This document shows positions 13,680 through 28,700 of a stretch of DNA of 64,000 nt, piece by piece (positions within the stretch are counted from its first letter, which is position 1; each line of letters begins with the position of its first letter). The translations under genes were made by a program, and so were the position numbers. The DNA is from Amphirosellinia nigrospora. Taxonomy: Eukaryota > Ascomycota > Sordariomycetes > Xylariales > Xylariaceae. The notes under the pieces were generated by a model, which saw only the letters and a list, made by a program, of their open reading frames with translations, was not told the DNA's origin and ran no database searches. Where the stretch lies: positions 4,987,017 through 5,051,016 of the forward strand of contig SCHM01000004.1 of the NCBI GenBank assembly GCA_004123355.1, written 5' to 3'.

Positions 13680-15310
13680 TTATATTTAAATTAAAAGCTT
13701 TTTAATTTAAAGGTAAAAATACTTAAGTTTTTAAAAACTATATATTTAAATTAATAAATAAATTATAATTACTAGTTATATTAGTTTGTTTTTTTTTAAT
13801 AAGTTATATATAATAAAACTTATTATTTTATTTTAATTTATTAATTATAATATTTTGTTTTTTTATATAATTATATAATTATATTATAAAAATATTTAAC
13901 TATTTAATTAATAATAATAATAAATTTATTTATAAATATAAACGTTAATATATAATATTTTTTATATATTATTTTATTAATAATAATAATATACGCTAAA
14001 ATTATATTATTATTTTATAATTAAATTATAATTTTAAGCTATAAAAAAATTAAAAAGTTAAATATTATAACGAATAATTAATTTTTATTTTAAATAAAAA
14101 AAATTTATTATAATATTAAAATTTTTAAAATAATTTTTAATTTAAATAAAATTAAAAAAATTTTTAATAAATATAAATTATTATTTTAAATTTTAAATAT
14201 AATTATAAACTATTTTTAATTTTAAATATAATTATAAGCTATTTTAATTTTAAATATATAATAAATTATTATATTATTAAATAATAATATATTATATAAA
14301 ATATATAATTTTTATAACGTATTAAATTTTATTTTTTTTAAAAAAGCTTAAATTTATTAATAAGTTTAAAAAAAAACTTTATAAATTAGCTAAAATATTT
14401 AAAAAAAAAACTTTTTAAAAAAAGCTTAAATTTATTAATAAGTTTAAAAAAACTTTATAAATTAGCTAAAATATTTAAAAAAAAAAACTTTTTAAAAAAG
14501 CTTAAGCTTATAATAAATTTAAAAAAAACTTATAAACTAGTTAAAACATTTAAAAAAAAAACTTAAAAATTTAAAAAATATATTTATTATAATTAATTTA
14601 AAACTTTAAAGTTTTTAAAACTTAAAAACTACGTTTAAAATATTATAATAAAAAAATAAAAAATAAATAAAAAAAAATTATAAATAAATATTTTATAAAA
14701 ATTATTATATATTATTATATTAATATAATAGCTAATTTTATAATAATTATAATTTTTTTAAAAATAATTTAATAAAAATTATATTTAAATAAAGTTTATA
14801 ATAATAATATTAGTTATATATTTAAAAATAATAAATATTTAAATTAATATTAAATTAAAAAATAAAAAATAAAATAATATAAATATAATTAAATAAATAA
14901 TATTAAATAATTATATTTAATATAATATATTATTAAATAATTAAATTTAATAAAATATATAATTATTAAATAATTAAATTTAATATAAAATTAAATCTAA
15001 TATAATTTATAATAAAAAAAAATTAAAAATAAAATTTTATAATTTATTTATATTATATTATTTTTAATATAAATATTTAATTTTAAATTATTTTTATTAA
15101 TTTATAGTTATTTATATAATAAAATAAATATTAAAAATTAAATATATATAATAATAAATAAAATAAAAAAGTTTTTAATTCGGGTAAAAAAATTTTTTAT
15201 TTAAAATATAAAATAAAAAAATTTTTTATCGATAAAAAAACTTTTTTTTTATTTAGTTATATTTTTTTTATAAAATTTAAATACTAAAAAATTTATTTAT
15301 AATAAATAAA
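13680..15310 (+). repeat. Dispersed repeat A, plus-strand copy
   Basis: Reverse complement of 2345-3960 in order: end block with TTAAAAGCTTTTTAATTTAAAGG, the ~78 bp tandem array (14338-14580), then the GTTTTTAATTCGGGT end block near 15170. It is slightly less or differently mutated than its partner, as expected when RIP hits the copies independently. No coding content survives. Confidence 0.65.
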
Positions 15311-16804
15311 AAAATTTTCGGCTAATATAAGCTATAAATATAGTTTTAATAAATAATAAATAATTAAAGTTTATAATTTTTTTTATTTATTTTTTAAATA
15401 ATTAATTATTAAACTATTTATTGCTTTTAAAATAAACGATTTTTTTATTTATTTAAAAAAAAATAAAAACGTATAATAATAAACTATTCGGAAAAAATAA
15501 TATTAAACCGTTATTAATAATAAATTTATTATTAATTAAATAATAATAAAAACTTTTTAACTTTTAATTAAAATATTATTTATTAAATAAATATTATTTA
15601 TTTTAATTATATATAACGTTTATATAAAATAAAACGATTAATAAAATTATAATATATATAACTTAAAAATATAAACGGATATATATTTTAATAATAATAA
15701 ATTATATTTTATTAATAAATTTAAATAATTATATTTTTATTAACTATTTAACCGAAATAATTATAAATATATTAGTTATTTTTAAAAATATATTAAACGA
15801 AATAAAAATAATTTTAAATAATATAATAGCTATAATTATAATATAATTAAACGTTAAAGCTATTATAGCATTAATAATTTTATTAGTTTAAAAATAAATA
15901 AATAAAAACCTAGATAATAATATTATTAAGTTTAAAAAATATTAATTAAATATTTTACGAAAATAAAATATATTTTGTTAAATAATATAAATTTAAAAAC
16001 AAAAAAAGCCGATTATTAAAAAATAGCTTTTATATAGTCGAAACTTTATAATAATAAAAATATAAAAATATTAATTAAATAATTTTATTTTATTTTATAT
16101 TAAACTAACTAGTAATAAAAAACAAAACAAACGTATTAAAATATAATAAAAATTTTTATTTTATATAAATATATAATTTATATATATTAAAATAAATATA
16201 TTAATAGCTTTAAAACCCCGCTTAAATTAGTTTATTAGAAAAAATTAATAATAAAAGTAATAAATAATTATAACTATAATAATTATAGTTTAATATTTAA
16301 TAAATATATTTAGCAGCCGATAATAAATAATAAATAAAATATTATTATAAAAAATAATATAAATAATAGCTTTAAATAAAATAAACTTATAATTATTTAG
16401 CAAATTATATATTTAATTTATTATTAGTTTTTTATAATAATTTAAATATAAGATTTATTTATTAAAATAAACTTAAAACTAATAAAAAAATAAATAACTA
16501 ATATAATATATATAAATATAAACGCTTTAAATATTATAATAAATTATTAATAGTTATATTTAAAAGTAAAAAATTTAAATTATTATTTATTAAAAGGATA
16601 ATTATTAAAATATCGGCAAATTAATTAATATAATTTAAAAAATAATATTTATAATTAATATATTAATAATTATTTAAATAAGCGAAAAATTAATATTAAT
16701 ATATTAATAAAGCTTAAATTAATAATAAATTAAAGCTAAAACTTTTATTAAATATTTTATAAATAAAAATATATAAAGTTATAGAAATAATATTAATATT
16801 AAAA

Positions 16805-17085
16805 GTAATATTAGGTTAATTAACTTAATTAATATATTTATGCTGTTATATATTTTTAGTTTTTAATTATAAATTAAATAAGCTATTTTTTTACTAAATA
16901 TTAAAGAATTTGTTTAAATAGCTATATAGCTTGATATTTTTTTTATTTACGTAAAAAGAGTTTTTTTTATATATATATTAATATTTAGCATATAAAAACT
17001 ATTATTATTATACTATATAGCTATTTAAATATTAATAATTATATAATTTATTATTAAATTAATTAAATATTAAATTTATATATTA
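16805..17085 (+). repeat. Left LTR-like direct repeat
   Basis: 281 bp, more heavily mutated than the right copy: the right copy keeps TTATCCTACGTAAAAAAA and GCCACGTGCCATTATACC where this one is A/T-converted. Confidence 0.5.
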
Positions 17086-20000
17086 ATATTTTTTTTAGCT
17101 ATAAATATTATAATATTATAAGCTTTAAAAAAAAAATAATAAAAAACTTTAAATTAATTTAATATTATAATTAAACTTTTTTTTATAACTAAAAATATAT
17201 AATTAACTAATTAAACTAAACATAATATTATATATATATATAAGCTATATATTTTATTTAAAACGGATTTATTTTTTATTTAGTTTAAAATTATTATTTA
17301 TAAACGTTTTTATTATTATTATAATTTTAGTATAATTTTTATTTATTTTAAAGTTTAAAAAAAAACTTTTAAAATATTTTATTTTTTATAAAATATATAA
17401 AATAAAATAGCATTATTTTTTATATTTATCCGGGTATTTATTAAATAAATAATTAAATAACGCTTTTTTTAAAACTTTGGATTTTTTTAAATCTAGATTT
17501 TTAAAATCTTTTTAAATTTAAAAAATAAATAAATAATACTAATTATTTCTCGCTAAATATTGTTTTTTTTAATATTTAATAAGCTTATTAATTATATAAT
17601 AAAATAAATCGAATTAATTATATATAAAATTTATAAGTTTAAAATTATAAATATTAAAATATTAAATTAACTTTTTTTAAAATTAATATATTAATAATTT
17701 TTTTTATTAATAATAATAAATAAACTTAAGCTATTAATTATTTATTATATAAAGTTTTTAAAAAGCTTAGCTTTATTTTTTTTTTGCTAATTTTTTTAAT
17801 TTATAAATTAAATAAAAACTTTTAATATTTAGTTTTTTTAATAGTTTAATTAATTTATTAGCTAAATTATTTTTTAATTTTATATATATTAATTTAATAT
17901 AATTAGCTTATTTTTTAGTTAATATATTAATATATTATTTTTATATATTTTTTATTTAATATAACTATATATTTAAATTAATTTATAATTTTTATATTAT
18001 TATATAAAAATAATAAAATTATTTAATAATATTTTAAATTTATTTAAAAAGTTTTTATATAATTAAATTATTTATTATTTTATTTATTACGATATATTTA
18101 TTTTAATAAAATTTTTATTATAATTAATTATAATTTAAAATATTATAATATTAATATATTATTTAAAATATAATATATTTTATTAATAATTTATTATTTT
18201 ATAAATTTAATATTAAAATAATATTAATAATAAATAAACTTATATTATTATAAATTTTATTAAATATTTTTTTTAGTTTATTATATTTAATTTATATATT
18301 TAAAATATTTTTATATATTTAGCTAATTATTTATATTTTTAATATATTTATTAAAAAAATTTATTATAAATTTTATTTAAATAAAATAATAAAATTTATA
18401 TTAAGTTTTATAATTTAAATAAAAAACTTAATTTATTAAATAAAAAATATAATTAAATATTTTATTTTTAAAAATAAGCTTTTTTTATATTTAATAATAT
18501 AATTATTTTTTTAATATTTATAAATATAAAATATTTATATATTAAATTTAAATTAATAAATTAAATATTTTAATTATATATTATTTTAATTAAATTTATA
18601 TATTATTAATTTTATTTTTTTAATTTATATATTTAAAACTAATTAATTTAGTTTAAATTATTTATTAAAACTATTTTATTAATTTTTATAGCAATATTTT
18701 TTAAATAATTTAAATTAAATTTTATAATTAAAAAATTATTTATATAAAATATTATAATTTTTTTTATTTTATAATTAATATATATAATATTATTAAAAAT
18801 TATAAATTTAATTTTAATTTTATTTATAATTTTTTAGTTTTAATTTATTATTTATATTTTAATTATTTAAAACTATATAAAAGCTTTATTAATTTAATAA
18901 TTTTTTAACTAATTAATTATATTTTTTTATTTTAATTTAAAAGTTTCGAAATATTTTTTTAATATTTTAAACTATTTTATAAATATTTTTTATAAAAAGC
19001 TTTATTAAAATATATTATTATAAAATCGATTTAAATAATATATTATTTTCGAATAGCTAAAACTATTAAAATTTTTATAATATTATTTAAGCTATAAAAT
19101 AAAAATTTTATTATAGTTAATATTTTTACGCTAAATAAATTTATAAATATAAATTTTAGTTTTATATTTATTTAGTTTATTAATTAATAAATATTTATTT
19201 TAAATATTTATATAAAATTAATAAAATAATTATAAATAGTTTTATATATTTTATAAATTTTAAAATATTATATTTAAATAACCTATATATTTTTTTAAAT
19301 ATAATTTTAAGTTATTTTTTTTTATTTTTTTTTATAAATATTTTTTTAAAAATAAATTTATTAAAAATAAATATTTTATTATAAACTTTTTTAGTAATTT
19401 TTATAAATAATTTATATAAAATAATTTTTTAAAAATATAAAAATATTTTAGTTTATTTAATTTAATTTTTTATAAACTATAAATATTATTTTAATTTTTA
19501 AGTTTAAATTTATTTATTTTAGTTTTATATTTTAAATTATTCGTAAAATTATTTATATATATATTTTATTTTTTAGCTTAATATTATATTTAAAATATAA
19601 ATTATATTAAAATAATTTTTATTTATTTTATATAATAAATATAATTTTTAATTAAATTTTTTTAAAGTTTTTTTTATTATATTTAATAATAAAAATTAGT
19701 TTTATAGTTTATTTTTATAATTAACTATTTTTTTAGTTTATTTTTATTATTTATAATATTATTTCGATAATATTATAATTATAGTTTTATATTTAAATAA
19801 AATTTTTAATTTTTTAATAATATTATTTAAATTTACGCTATATTTTAAAAAATAATAAACGTATAATATTTTTAAAATTATAAACATTATTTATATTTCC
19901 GATATTTTTATAAAAAATTATATATAAATATATAATATTTATTATTTTTAATAAATTAAATTATATAATTAAATATATTTTTATAATTTAAAATATAATA

Positions 20001-23000
20001 TTAGTTTTTTTAGTTTTAACTTTTTAGCTAATACGCGTATAAATTTATTAATAATATTATATAATATATATTTATTATTTATAAATTATTAAAATTAAGT
20101 TTGTTATTTTTTTTTAATTTAAATAATTAAAATATTTTTTAATTAAAATTATTTTTTTTATTATAAATTAATTAGTTTTATTAAAAATATATAATTATTA
20201 AAATTTTATATATTTAAAATATAATTAAAAATTTAATTTAAAAAATAAAGCTTTAATTTTATTTTAAATAAAATTTATTAATTTTTTAATTATATTATTT
20301 TAATATTAATTTATAAATAATAAAATAATAATAATTATTTTTATTTTATTATAAATATTTTTAAATTTTTATATTAAACTTTTATTATTATATATATAAA
20401 TATAATATTTTTTTAATAGTTTTTATTAAATTAAAATATTTAAAATATTAATTTTATTTATTTATTATAAATATATTTTAATTATTTTTTATTTTATTTT
20501 TATATTATATATTTTAAAAATATAATATTTTATTATTATTTATCATAAATAAAAAATATTTATATTATTTAATTAAAACTAATTTTATTTAATTAAAGTT
20601 TATTTAAATTATTTTTTTAAATAATTAGTTTTTTTAATAGTTTTTTTTAAAATATATTTTTTAGTTTTAGCTTAATTATAAATAAAATAAAAAAATATTT
20701 AATTTTTTTAAATTTAATATTAATATTTATAATATATTTAATTATTTATATTAATTTTTTAATATTAAAATAATATATTAATAATATTAAAAATTAATTT
20801 ATTTTAAATTTTAAAAATTATTTTTTTTTTTTTTAATAATAATTTTTTAATAATTTTTTAATGTTTTAATTTATTTATTATATTTAGCGCGAATTTTTAC
20901 AGTTTTTTTAAAATTAATATTATATAAAGCTTTTTTTTATATATATTTATAAAAAAAATTATACTATTAAATATTAAAATTTATAATAATTATTTTATAG
21001 TTATTTTTATAATATATTTAATTAAATAGTTTTTTATTTTATATAATTATTTTTTTAAAAATATATTTAATAAAAATAATAAAATAAATAAAATATTTAT
21101 ATTATATTATATTTATTTTTATTAAAAGTTTTAAAGTTTTTTATAATAGTATTAATTTTTTTATTTATATAAGTTTATTTTTTATATAAATTATATTTTT
21201 TATTTTTTAATTAAATTTATTATTAATTTTTTTTTAAAGTTAATTTATTATTATATATTTTTATATTTAATTTTATATTAAATAAAATATAACGTATATA
21301 TTAAAATATAATAATTTTTAAAATATAAATATATTTAAAATATTATTATTTTTTATATAATAATTTTAATATTTAATTTAATATTATTAATAATTTTAAT
21401 ATTTAATATATTTTTTAACTTAAATTATTAAAAATTATTATTAAAATAAAAATATAAAAATAAATATAATTAAAATATTATAGCTATAATTTTTTATTTA
21501 ATAATTAATTTAATAATTAGTTTTAAATTATTATAATAATTAATTTTAAATTATTTTTAAATTTATTATTATTAAAGTTAACTTTTATTTAATAAAAAAG
21601 TCCGTTATTTTTTAATTAATAAATAAGCTTGTTATAATAAATAAGTTTACGGTTGTTTTTTTTTTTATAAAAAAGTTTATAATAATTTTTTATAAATAAA
21701 TTTGCTATTATTTTTTTTAGCCTAGTATAATTATTAAAGCTAAAACTATTTTCTAAATTAAAGTTTTTTAAATTAAAATCTTTTAAATTAAAGTTTTTTA
21801 AGCTATAATAACTTTTTAGCTTAAAGTTATTTTATATAATATAGTTTATTTATAATAATAATATTATAATTATTTAAAATAAAAAAATAAACTAAATATA
21901 ATAAAAAAAAATTAATATTTTATAATTATAAAAGTTTATTAAACTTTATAAAATGTTTATATTTATATAAATAAATAACTAAAATTATTTTAATTTTTAA
22001 TAAGTTTATTATAAATATTATAAATTTTTAATTATTTAAAGTTTTAATTTTAATTATTATTATTTTTATTAAATAATTTTTAATAATATAACTTTATTAG
22101 CTATATTTAAAATATTTAAACTTTTTTTTTTTTTATAATTTTTTTTTTAAAATTAAATTTAAAGTTTAATTTATAATTTTTATTTTTTATTATATTTTTA
22201 TTATAACTTTTATTTTTATTAATAATATTATTATTAAACTTTTTTTTTTATAATTTTTTAACTTAGGTTTTTTTTTTATTAGTTTTTAAAATTATATTAA
22301 ATTTATTAATTAAATTTTAAATATAATATTTTTTTATTTTATAATTTTAATAAATATTATTATTATTTATTTTTTATTATAGTTATAAATATATAATTTA
22401 TTAGTTTATATTTTTTTTTTTTTAGTTTTTTATATTATTTATATTTTTAAAAAATTTAAATATAAAAAATATAAATCTTTTTTATTATATTTATAATTAA
22501 TAATATTATTTATATATTTTTTTAGTATATTTAGCTTATTATATTATAAGTTTTATTAAAGATTTTTAATATATATAACTTTTTTTTAATATTTTTAATT
22601 AAGTTTAAAAAAGCTAATTTTAATATATTAATAATTATTTATATTAATATTAGTTTTTTGTACGAATTAATAAAGTTTTAAAATTATATTTAATAGTTTT
22701 TTAATAAATATAAATTATATTAATATATTAATTAATTTTAAGCTTTTTTTAAATAGTTGTTTTTATTAAGCTTTAGTTTAAATTTATATTATTTTAGTTT
22801 AGTTTTAGTTATAAATAAAAGTTTTTTTAAGTTTTTTATAATAAATAATATTTATATTTAATATAAGTATTATTAAATTTTTTAAATTAATAATAATAAT
22901 AATAATAATAAATTAAAATTTAAATTTAAAATAAAATAACTTTTTTTTTTTTTTTTTAAACTTTTTTTTAATAAAATTATATTTTGGTTTTGTTATTAAA

Positions 23001-23548
23001 ATCGATCAATTTAAATTTTTTAGAAAACTTATTTACTTTTATTATTTTAGTCGAAAAGCTTAATATTTTTTAATTATTTGCTAGATAATATTTTTATTAT
23101 TAAATATTTCGAATATAGTTTTATTAGTTAAATTAATTAAAACTAACTTTTTATTTAATTTATTTAATTTTTTTAAATTATTAATAATTTTATTAAACTT
23201 ATTTTTTTAAGCTTTATTTATATTTATAATTAATAGATTATTTTTGATTTTTTTTTAAAAGTTTTTAATAATTTTATTATATTTTTTTTTTTTTTATAGC
23301 TTATTTTTATATATTTTAAAATTATATATTAGTATTTTAATTATTATAAACGTTAATTTATTAATTAATTATTTTATTAAATAAATATTAATATTTATTA
23401 TTTTAATTTTTAAATTTATAATAATTTTTTTAATTTTTTTTAATTAATATTTATTAATTTAAATTAATAACTAAAAATAACTAAAATATATTAATTAAAC
23501 GTTTTAAAAATCGATTAATTATAAAAATACGCTAGCTATTATATAAAA

Positions 23549-23836
23549 TAATATTAAATTAATTAGCTTAATTAATATATTTATATTATTATATATTTTT
23601 AGTTTTTTAATTATAAATTAAATAAACTATTTTTTATTAAATATTAAAAAATATACTTAAGTAGCTATAATAGCTTAATATTCTTTTTATCCTACGTAAA
23701 AAAAACTTTTTTTACGCGTACTACACAATATTTAGCGTATATATAAAGCCACGTGCCATTATACCATATAGCTACTTAAGGATTAATAATTATATAATTT
23801 ATTACTAGGCTAATTAAGTATTAAATCTATATATTA
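23549..23836 (+). repeat. Right LTR-like direct repeat, less mutated
   Basis: 288 bp. Positions 23690-23830 keep unusual G/C (ACGCGTACTACACAATATT, AAGCCACGTGCCATTATACC). This makes it the best template for the ancestral LTR. Confidence 0.5.
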
Positions 23837-26800
23837 TATTTTTAAAAAAATTATTTTAAAAAGTTTTAATAATTAATTAGTTAATACGTTTAATTTATTT
23901 ATATAAATATAATTTATATATTATATATTCGATAATATTTAAAAATTAAACTATTTATACTAGTTATTTTAATTTATTTTTTATTATAATAATAATTTAT
24001 AATTAATATATATAATTATTTTTCTTTTTTCTTTTAGTATTTTTAATGTTATAATATTAATATATTAACTAAAAGCTTTTATTTTTATATTAAATAACGC
24101 GTTTAATAATTATTTAATTTTTTAAAAAAATATTATTAAAAAAATATTATTTTTTTTATAAAAAATAATTATATTAAATATACTTTAATATATAAAGTTA
24201 AAATTTATATTTATTATAAAAACTTTTAATCGAATATTTTAATTATTAATATTATAAGTATTATATTTTTAATTATTTTTAAATTTTTTAAACTTTTATA
24301 TTTAATATAATTAATTAGTTTTTTAATCTTTTTATTAATATTATAAATAATATTATAATTAACGAATATTTATTAATTAAATATTTAAAATAATTTATTA
24401 TATTTATAAATTTATATATTTTAATAATTATTTTAAATATTGGTTATTTTTTATTATTATTATTTTTGCTAAATTTATTTTAATTTTTTTTTAAAATATA
24501 TAAAATTTTAAAATATAATTTAATTAATAAATATTAAAATCTTCGCAAAATTTATTATTATATTATATTATATTAATTTTTAAATATATAATATTATTAA
24601 TAGAGTTTTTTTTTATTTTTTTTTTAAATATAAATATTATTAAATAAACTTATTAACTATTTTTTAAAAAGTTTTATAATTTTTTTAATTAAAGCTTAAA
24701 ATATAATTAATATATTATAAAGTTTAAAAAATATAATTAACTATTTATATATACCGAAAAATATTATAAATATTATTTTTTATAATAAAAGTTATATATT
24801 TTTATATATTAATATTTATTTTAAAATCTATAAATATATTATTTATAATTTTAGCTTTTTATATTTAATTATAACGTTTAATAATAAATAAGCTTGTTTT
24901 TTATAATTTTATTTAATTTTTATAATTATAATAAAATTATTATATAATATTTTTTTAATTATTTAAATTAAATTTAATAGTTTTATTAGGTTTTTTTTTT
25001 AAAGTTAATAATATTAATATGTTTTATAGTTTTATATTTTTTTAATATAAATATTTAAATATATTTTAACGAATTTGTTTTTAGCTTTTTTTTATATAAA
25101 GTTATATTTATATAATAATAGCTTTATAAATAAGTTATTTTTAATATTATATAATATTTTTATATATATTAAATTAATATATTATTTAGTTAAATTAAAT
25201 AAGCTAGAAAATTGTTTTATTAATTTTGTTTATTTATTTATTATTTAAAAATCTTTTAATATATTTTTATATTAAGTTATTTTTATTTTTTTATTTTTTT
25301 TATATATAAGTTATTTTTATAACTATATTAATTAATAATTATTTTAAAAGTTTAAATAAAAATATTTTATTAAATTTTATAAGTTTAATTATTTTAATAT
25401 TTTTATATAATTAAAAATATTTTATTTTTAAAAAATATATTTTTTTTTAAAATTATATTAAAAAACGTATAATTTAATATAATATTTTTTATATTATAAA
25501 CTATATTATAATTTATAATTTTTTATAACTATTAGTTTAATTTTTTTAATATTATATAATTTTTTATTTTTATAATTTATAAACTAAAGTTTTAAAACTA
25601 ATAATTATAAAATATATTAATTTATAAAACTATAGTTTTAAAATATTATAAATATATTATTATTATTTAGTTAAACTTAAAATAAATTATAATAATTATT
25701 ATAATTATATTTTAATTTATTTTTTTTTAAATTATTTTATTTTTTTTATTTAATTTAATTATATAAATAAAGCTATTTTAAGCTTTATTAAATAAATTTT
25801 TTAATTTTTAATTAATTTAATTATTTTTTAAACGTTTTATAATATTTTGTTTAAGTTTTTTAAAGTTTTATTATTATTTTTTATAAAATATATTTATTTT
25901 TATAGTTTATTTTTAAAAAATTTATATTTAGTTTTAAATTTTTCGAACTTATTAGCTAAGTTATTATAATATAATATATTTTTAATTATAATAAATTAGC
26001 TAAATTAGCTATAAAGTTTATTATTTTAAATTATTATATTTTTTTATAATAATTTTTAGCTTAATAATTAAACTTATTATAATTAAAATATATATTATTT
26101 ATTATTTTACTATATATTTATTATTATAGTTTATTATTTTATATTATTATTATTAATTTTAATAATATAACTAACTTTTTAGCTATTAATATAAAAGTTT
26201 AAAATAATAAATATTAATATTTTTAAAGTTATTTTTATATTATCGATTAATTAAATTTAATTTATAATAAATTTGCTTATTATATTTTAATAATATTATA
26301 ATTATAATAAAATATTATTATATTTTAAAATTATATAATAATTTTAAAATATTATAAATTTTCGGTTTATAAAAATTATAATAATTATTTTTAATATTTA
26401 TATTATTTTTTTATATTTTAGTTTATATTTTATTTTTTATTAAAACGTTTTATATTAAACTAAATATTTAAAATATATATAATAAATTTATTAATTATAA
26501 TATTATATATTTATTAAATATTTTAAATATTTTTTAATAGTTAATAAAAAGCTTTTTATAGTTTTTAAAAATAGCTTATATATATTCGTTTTAAGCTAAT
26601 AATAGTTTTATAAATATTATTAAAAAGCTATATAATATATTATAAATATTTAATATTTAAATTATTATTTTTAAAAAATTAATTTAAATAGCTATTTATT
26701 ATTATTTTTAATAAATAGCGCTATTTATTAAATATTACTTATTAATTTAAATATAATTTTTTAGTTTATAATTCGGAAAAATAATAAAGCTTATATTAGT

Positions 26801-27814
26801 TATATTTAAATTTAATATATTTTATTTAATATAATATAATTAGCTTAAATTAAATATAAATTAAATAATATAATTATTTTATTTTTATTTTTATATTTAT
26901 TTAGTTTAATAATATTATTTATTAAAAATATATTAAAAAAAACAGCTTAAATATATTATTTTTATTAAATCTAAATAAAATTTAAACTTTTATATTTTTA
27001 TAAATTTAATAAAAAATCTTTTAATTATTTTTAATTAATTATATTAATTAATTATTATATATATATTTTATTTATTTTTTAATATTTATAAATATATATA
27101 AAAAGTTTATTATTATATTTATTAATATATTTATTAAAACTAATAACGTTAAAATTATTACTAGTTTTATTATTATATTTATTAATATAATTATAATTTA
27201 TTATTTGTTTTATAAACTTAATTTTTAAAAACTTTTTTTTATTTTATTAATATAACTTTAAATTATAAGTTTATTTTTATTTTTAATTAGTTATATTATT
27301 TAATTATATTAATTATTAATATATTAATATAAATATTATAGTTTATTATATTTATTAATAAAACGTTTATTAAGTTATTTAACGTTAAATTATTTATATT
27401 TATTATAAAGCTATTATTTTTATTTTAAAATAAACTTTTATAAAATTTATTATTATATATAAATAAATCTTATAAAATATTTTTTTAAATAAATTTCGAT
27501 AAAATATTTAATTAATATAATTATAAAATTAAATTTTTATAATTAATTAGCTATAAAGTTAATTATAATTATATAATTAATTTTAAATAAAAACTATAAA
27601 ACTATATAAATAACTATTTATATATATTATTAATTTATATTAAATAATTTATAAAGCTTTTATTATTATAGTTTAAGCTATATAAATTAAGTTTTAATAT
27701 ATTAAGTTAGTTTTTAAATAAAAAGCTAAGTTTAAGTTTTTATATAAGCTAAATACTTATAGCTATAAAGTAAAGCTAGCTTATAATGCTTGCTAAAGCT
27801 TTATTAGTTGCTAC

Positions 27815-28700
27815 TTTAAAGTTATACATATATACTTTTTTTTTTTATAAATTTAGTACGAATAAATATTATTTTAAAGCCACGCCTTTTATTTATATAA
27901 AGTATAACAATTTATAAATATTATATAAACCGTTATAAAAAATACTTAAATAATTTATTATTTAAGCAAATAATAAAAAACCTTAATAATAAAGTAATAA
28001 AGCTTAAAAGCAACAAAAAAAGTTTGTTGTCAAAAAAGTGCGTATATCTAGAATTTATTACTATAAGTTATAATATTAAGTTACGTAAAAAAAATAAAAA
28101 TAAAATAATAAATAATATTTTAGCTAAAAACTTTAAAATAATACTAAAATACTATAAAAATACTATAAATTTCACTTAAATATAATATAAATTATTATAA
28201 TTAAACGTATAAAAAAAGCTATTATAAAAAATAAATTTAATTTATTATACTTAAATAATAATAAACTAGTTATATAAAGTTTAAAGAAAAAAAAGCGTAA
28301 ATAAACTTAATAAAAATAAATATACTAAAAACTTATAATAATTAAGCATAAAAAAACTAGTTTAATAATTTAATAAAATAAAAGCTTTATAATTAATTAA
28401 TTAATAAAAACTTAAAGTAGTTTTTTTATTAAAAAGTACTTAGTTTAAATATAGCAAATATTTTAAATCGAGCTATTTTTAAAAAAAAAAAATAGTTATA
28501 AGTAATAGCTAGCTAAATAGCTAATATTATAATATCCGTAATTTTTATAGCTATAGCTTTTATAAAGCTATATTATAATATTTAGCTTAAAACTTACTAC
28601 GCAAGTTTTTATATATATACTTTTTTTTTACTTATAAATTTAATATAAATAAACATTATTTTAAAGCCACGCTTTTTATTTTATGTAAAATGTAATATTA
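27815..28700 (+). repeat. ~90 bp direct repeat pair around an 800 bp segment
   Basis: 27819-27905 and 28605-28690 share a T run, ATAAATTTAGTACGAATAAA-like sequence and ATTATTTTAAAGCCACGC. The segment between keeps scattered G/C, and part of it (28230-28600) resembles 4500-4860. The pair may be the ends of another small terminal-repeat element. Boundaries are approximate. Confidence 0.4.

Larger units (their letters stand above)
16805..23836 (+). mobile_element. Candidate RIP-degraded LTR retrotransposon
   Basis: Direct repeats 16805-17085 and 23549-23836 flank 6.4 kb of A/T-saturated DNA. Both begin TAATATTA(G/A)(G/A)TTAATTA and end near ATATATTA, consistent with TG...CA termini after RIP. 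Spacing and repeat length fit a Gypsy/Copia-type element, but no reverse transcriptase motif survives and I found no convincing target-site duplication. It could instead be two unrelated insertions of the same LTR; the related copy at 4015-4297 shows the LTR also occurs alone. Confidence 0.45.
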
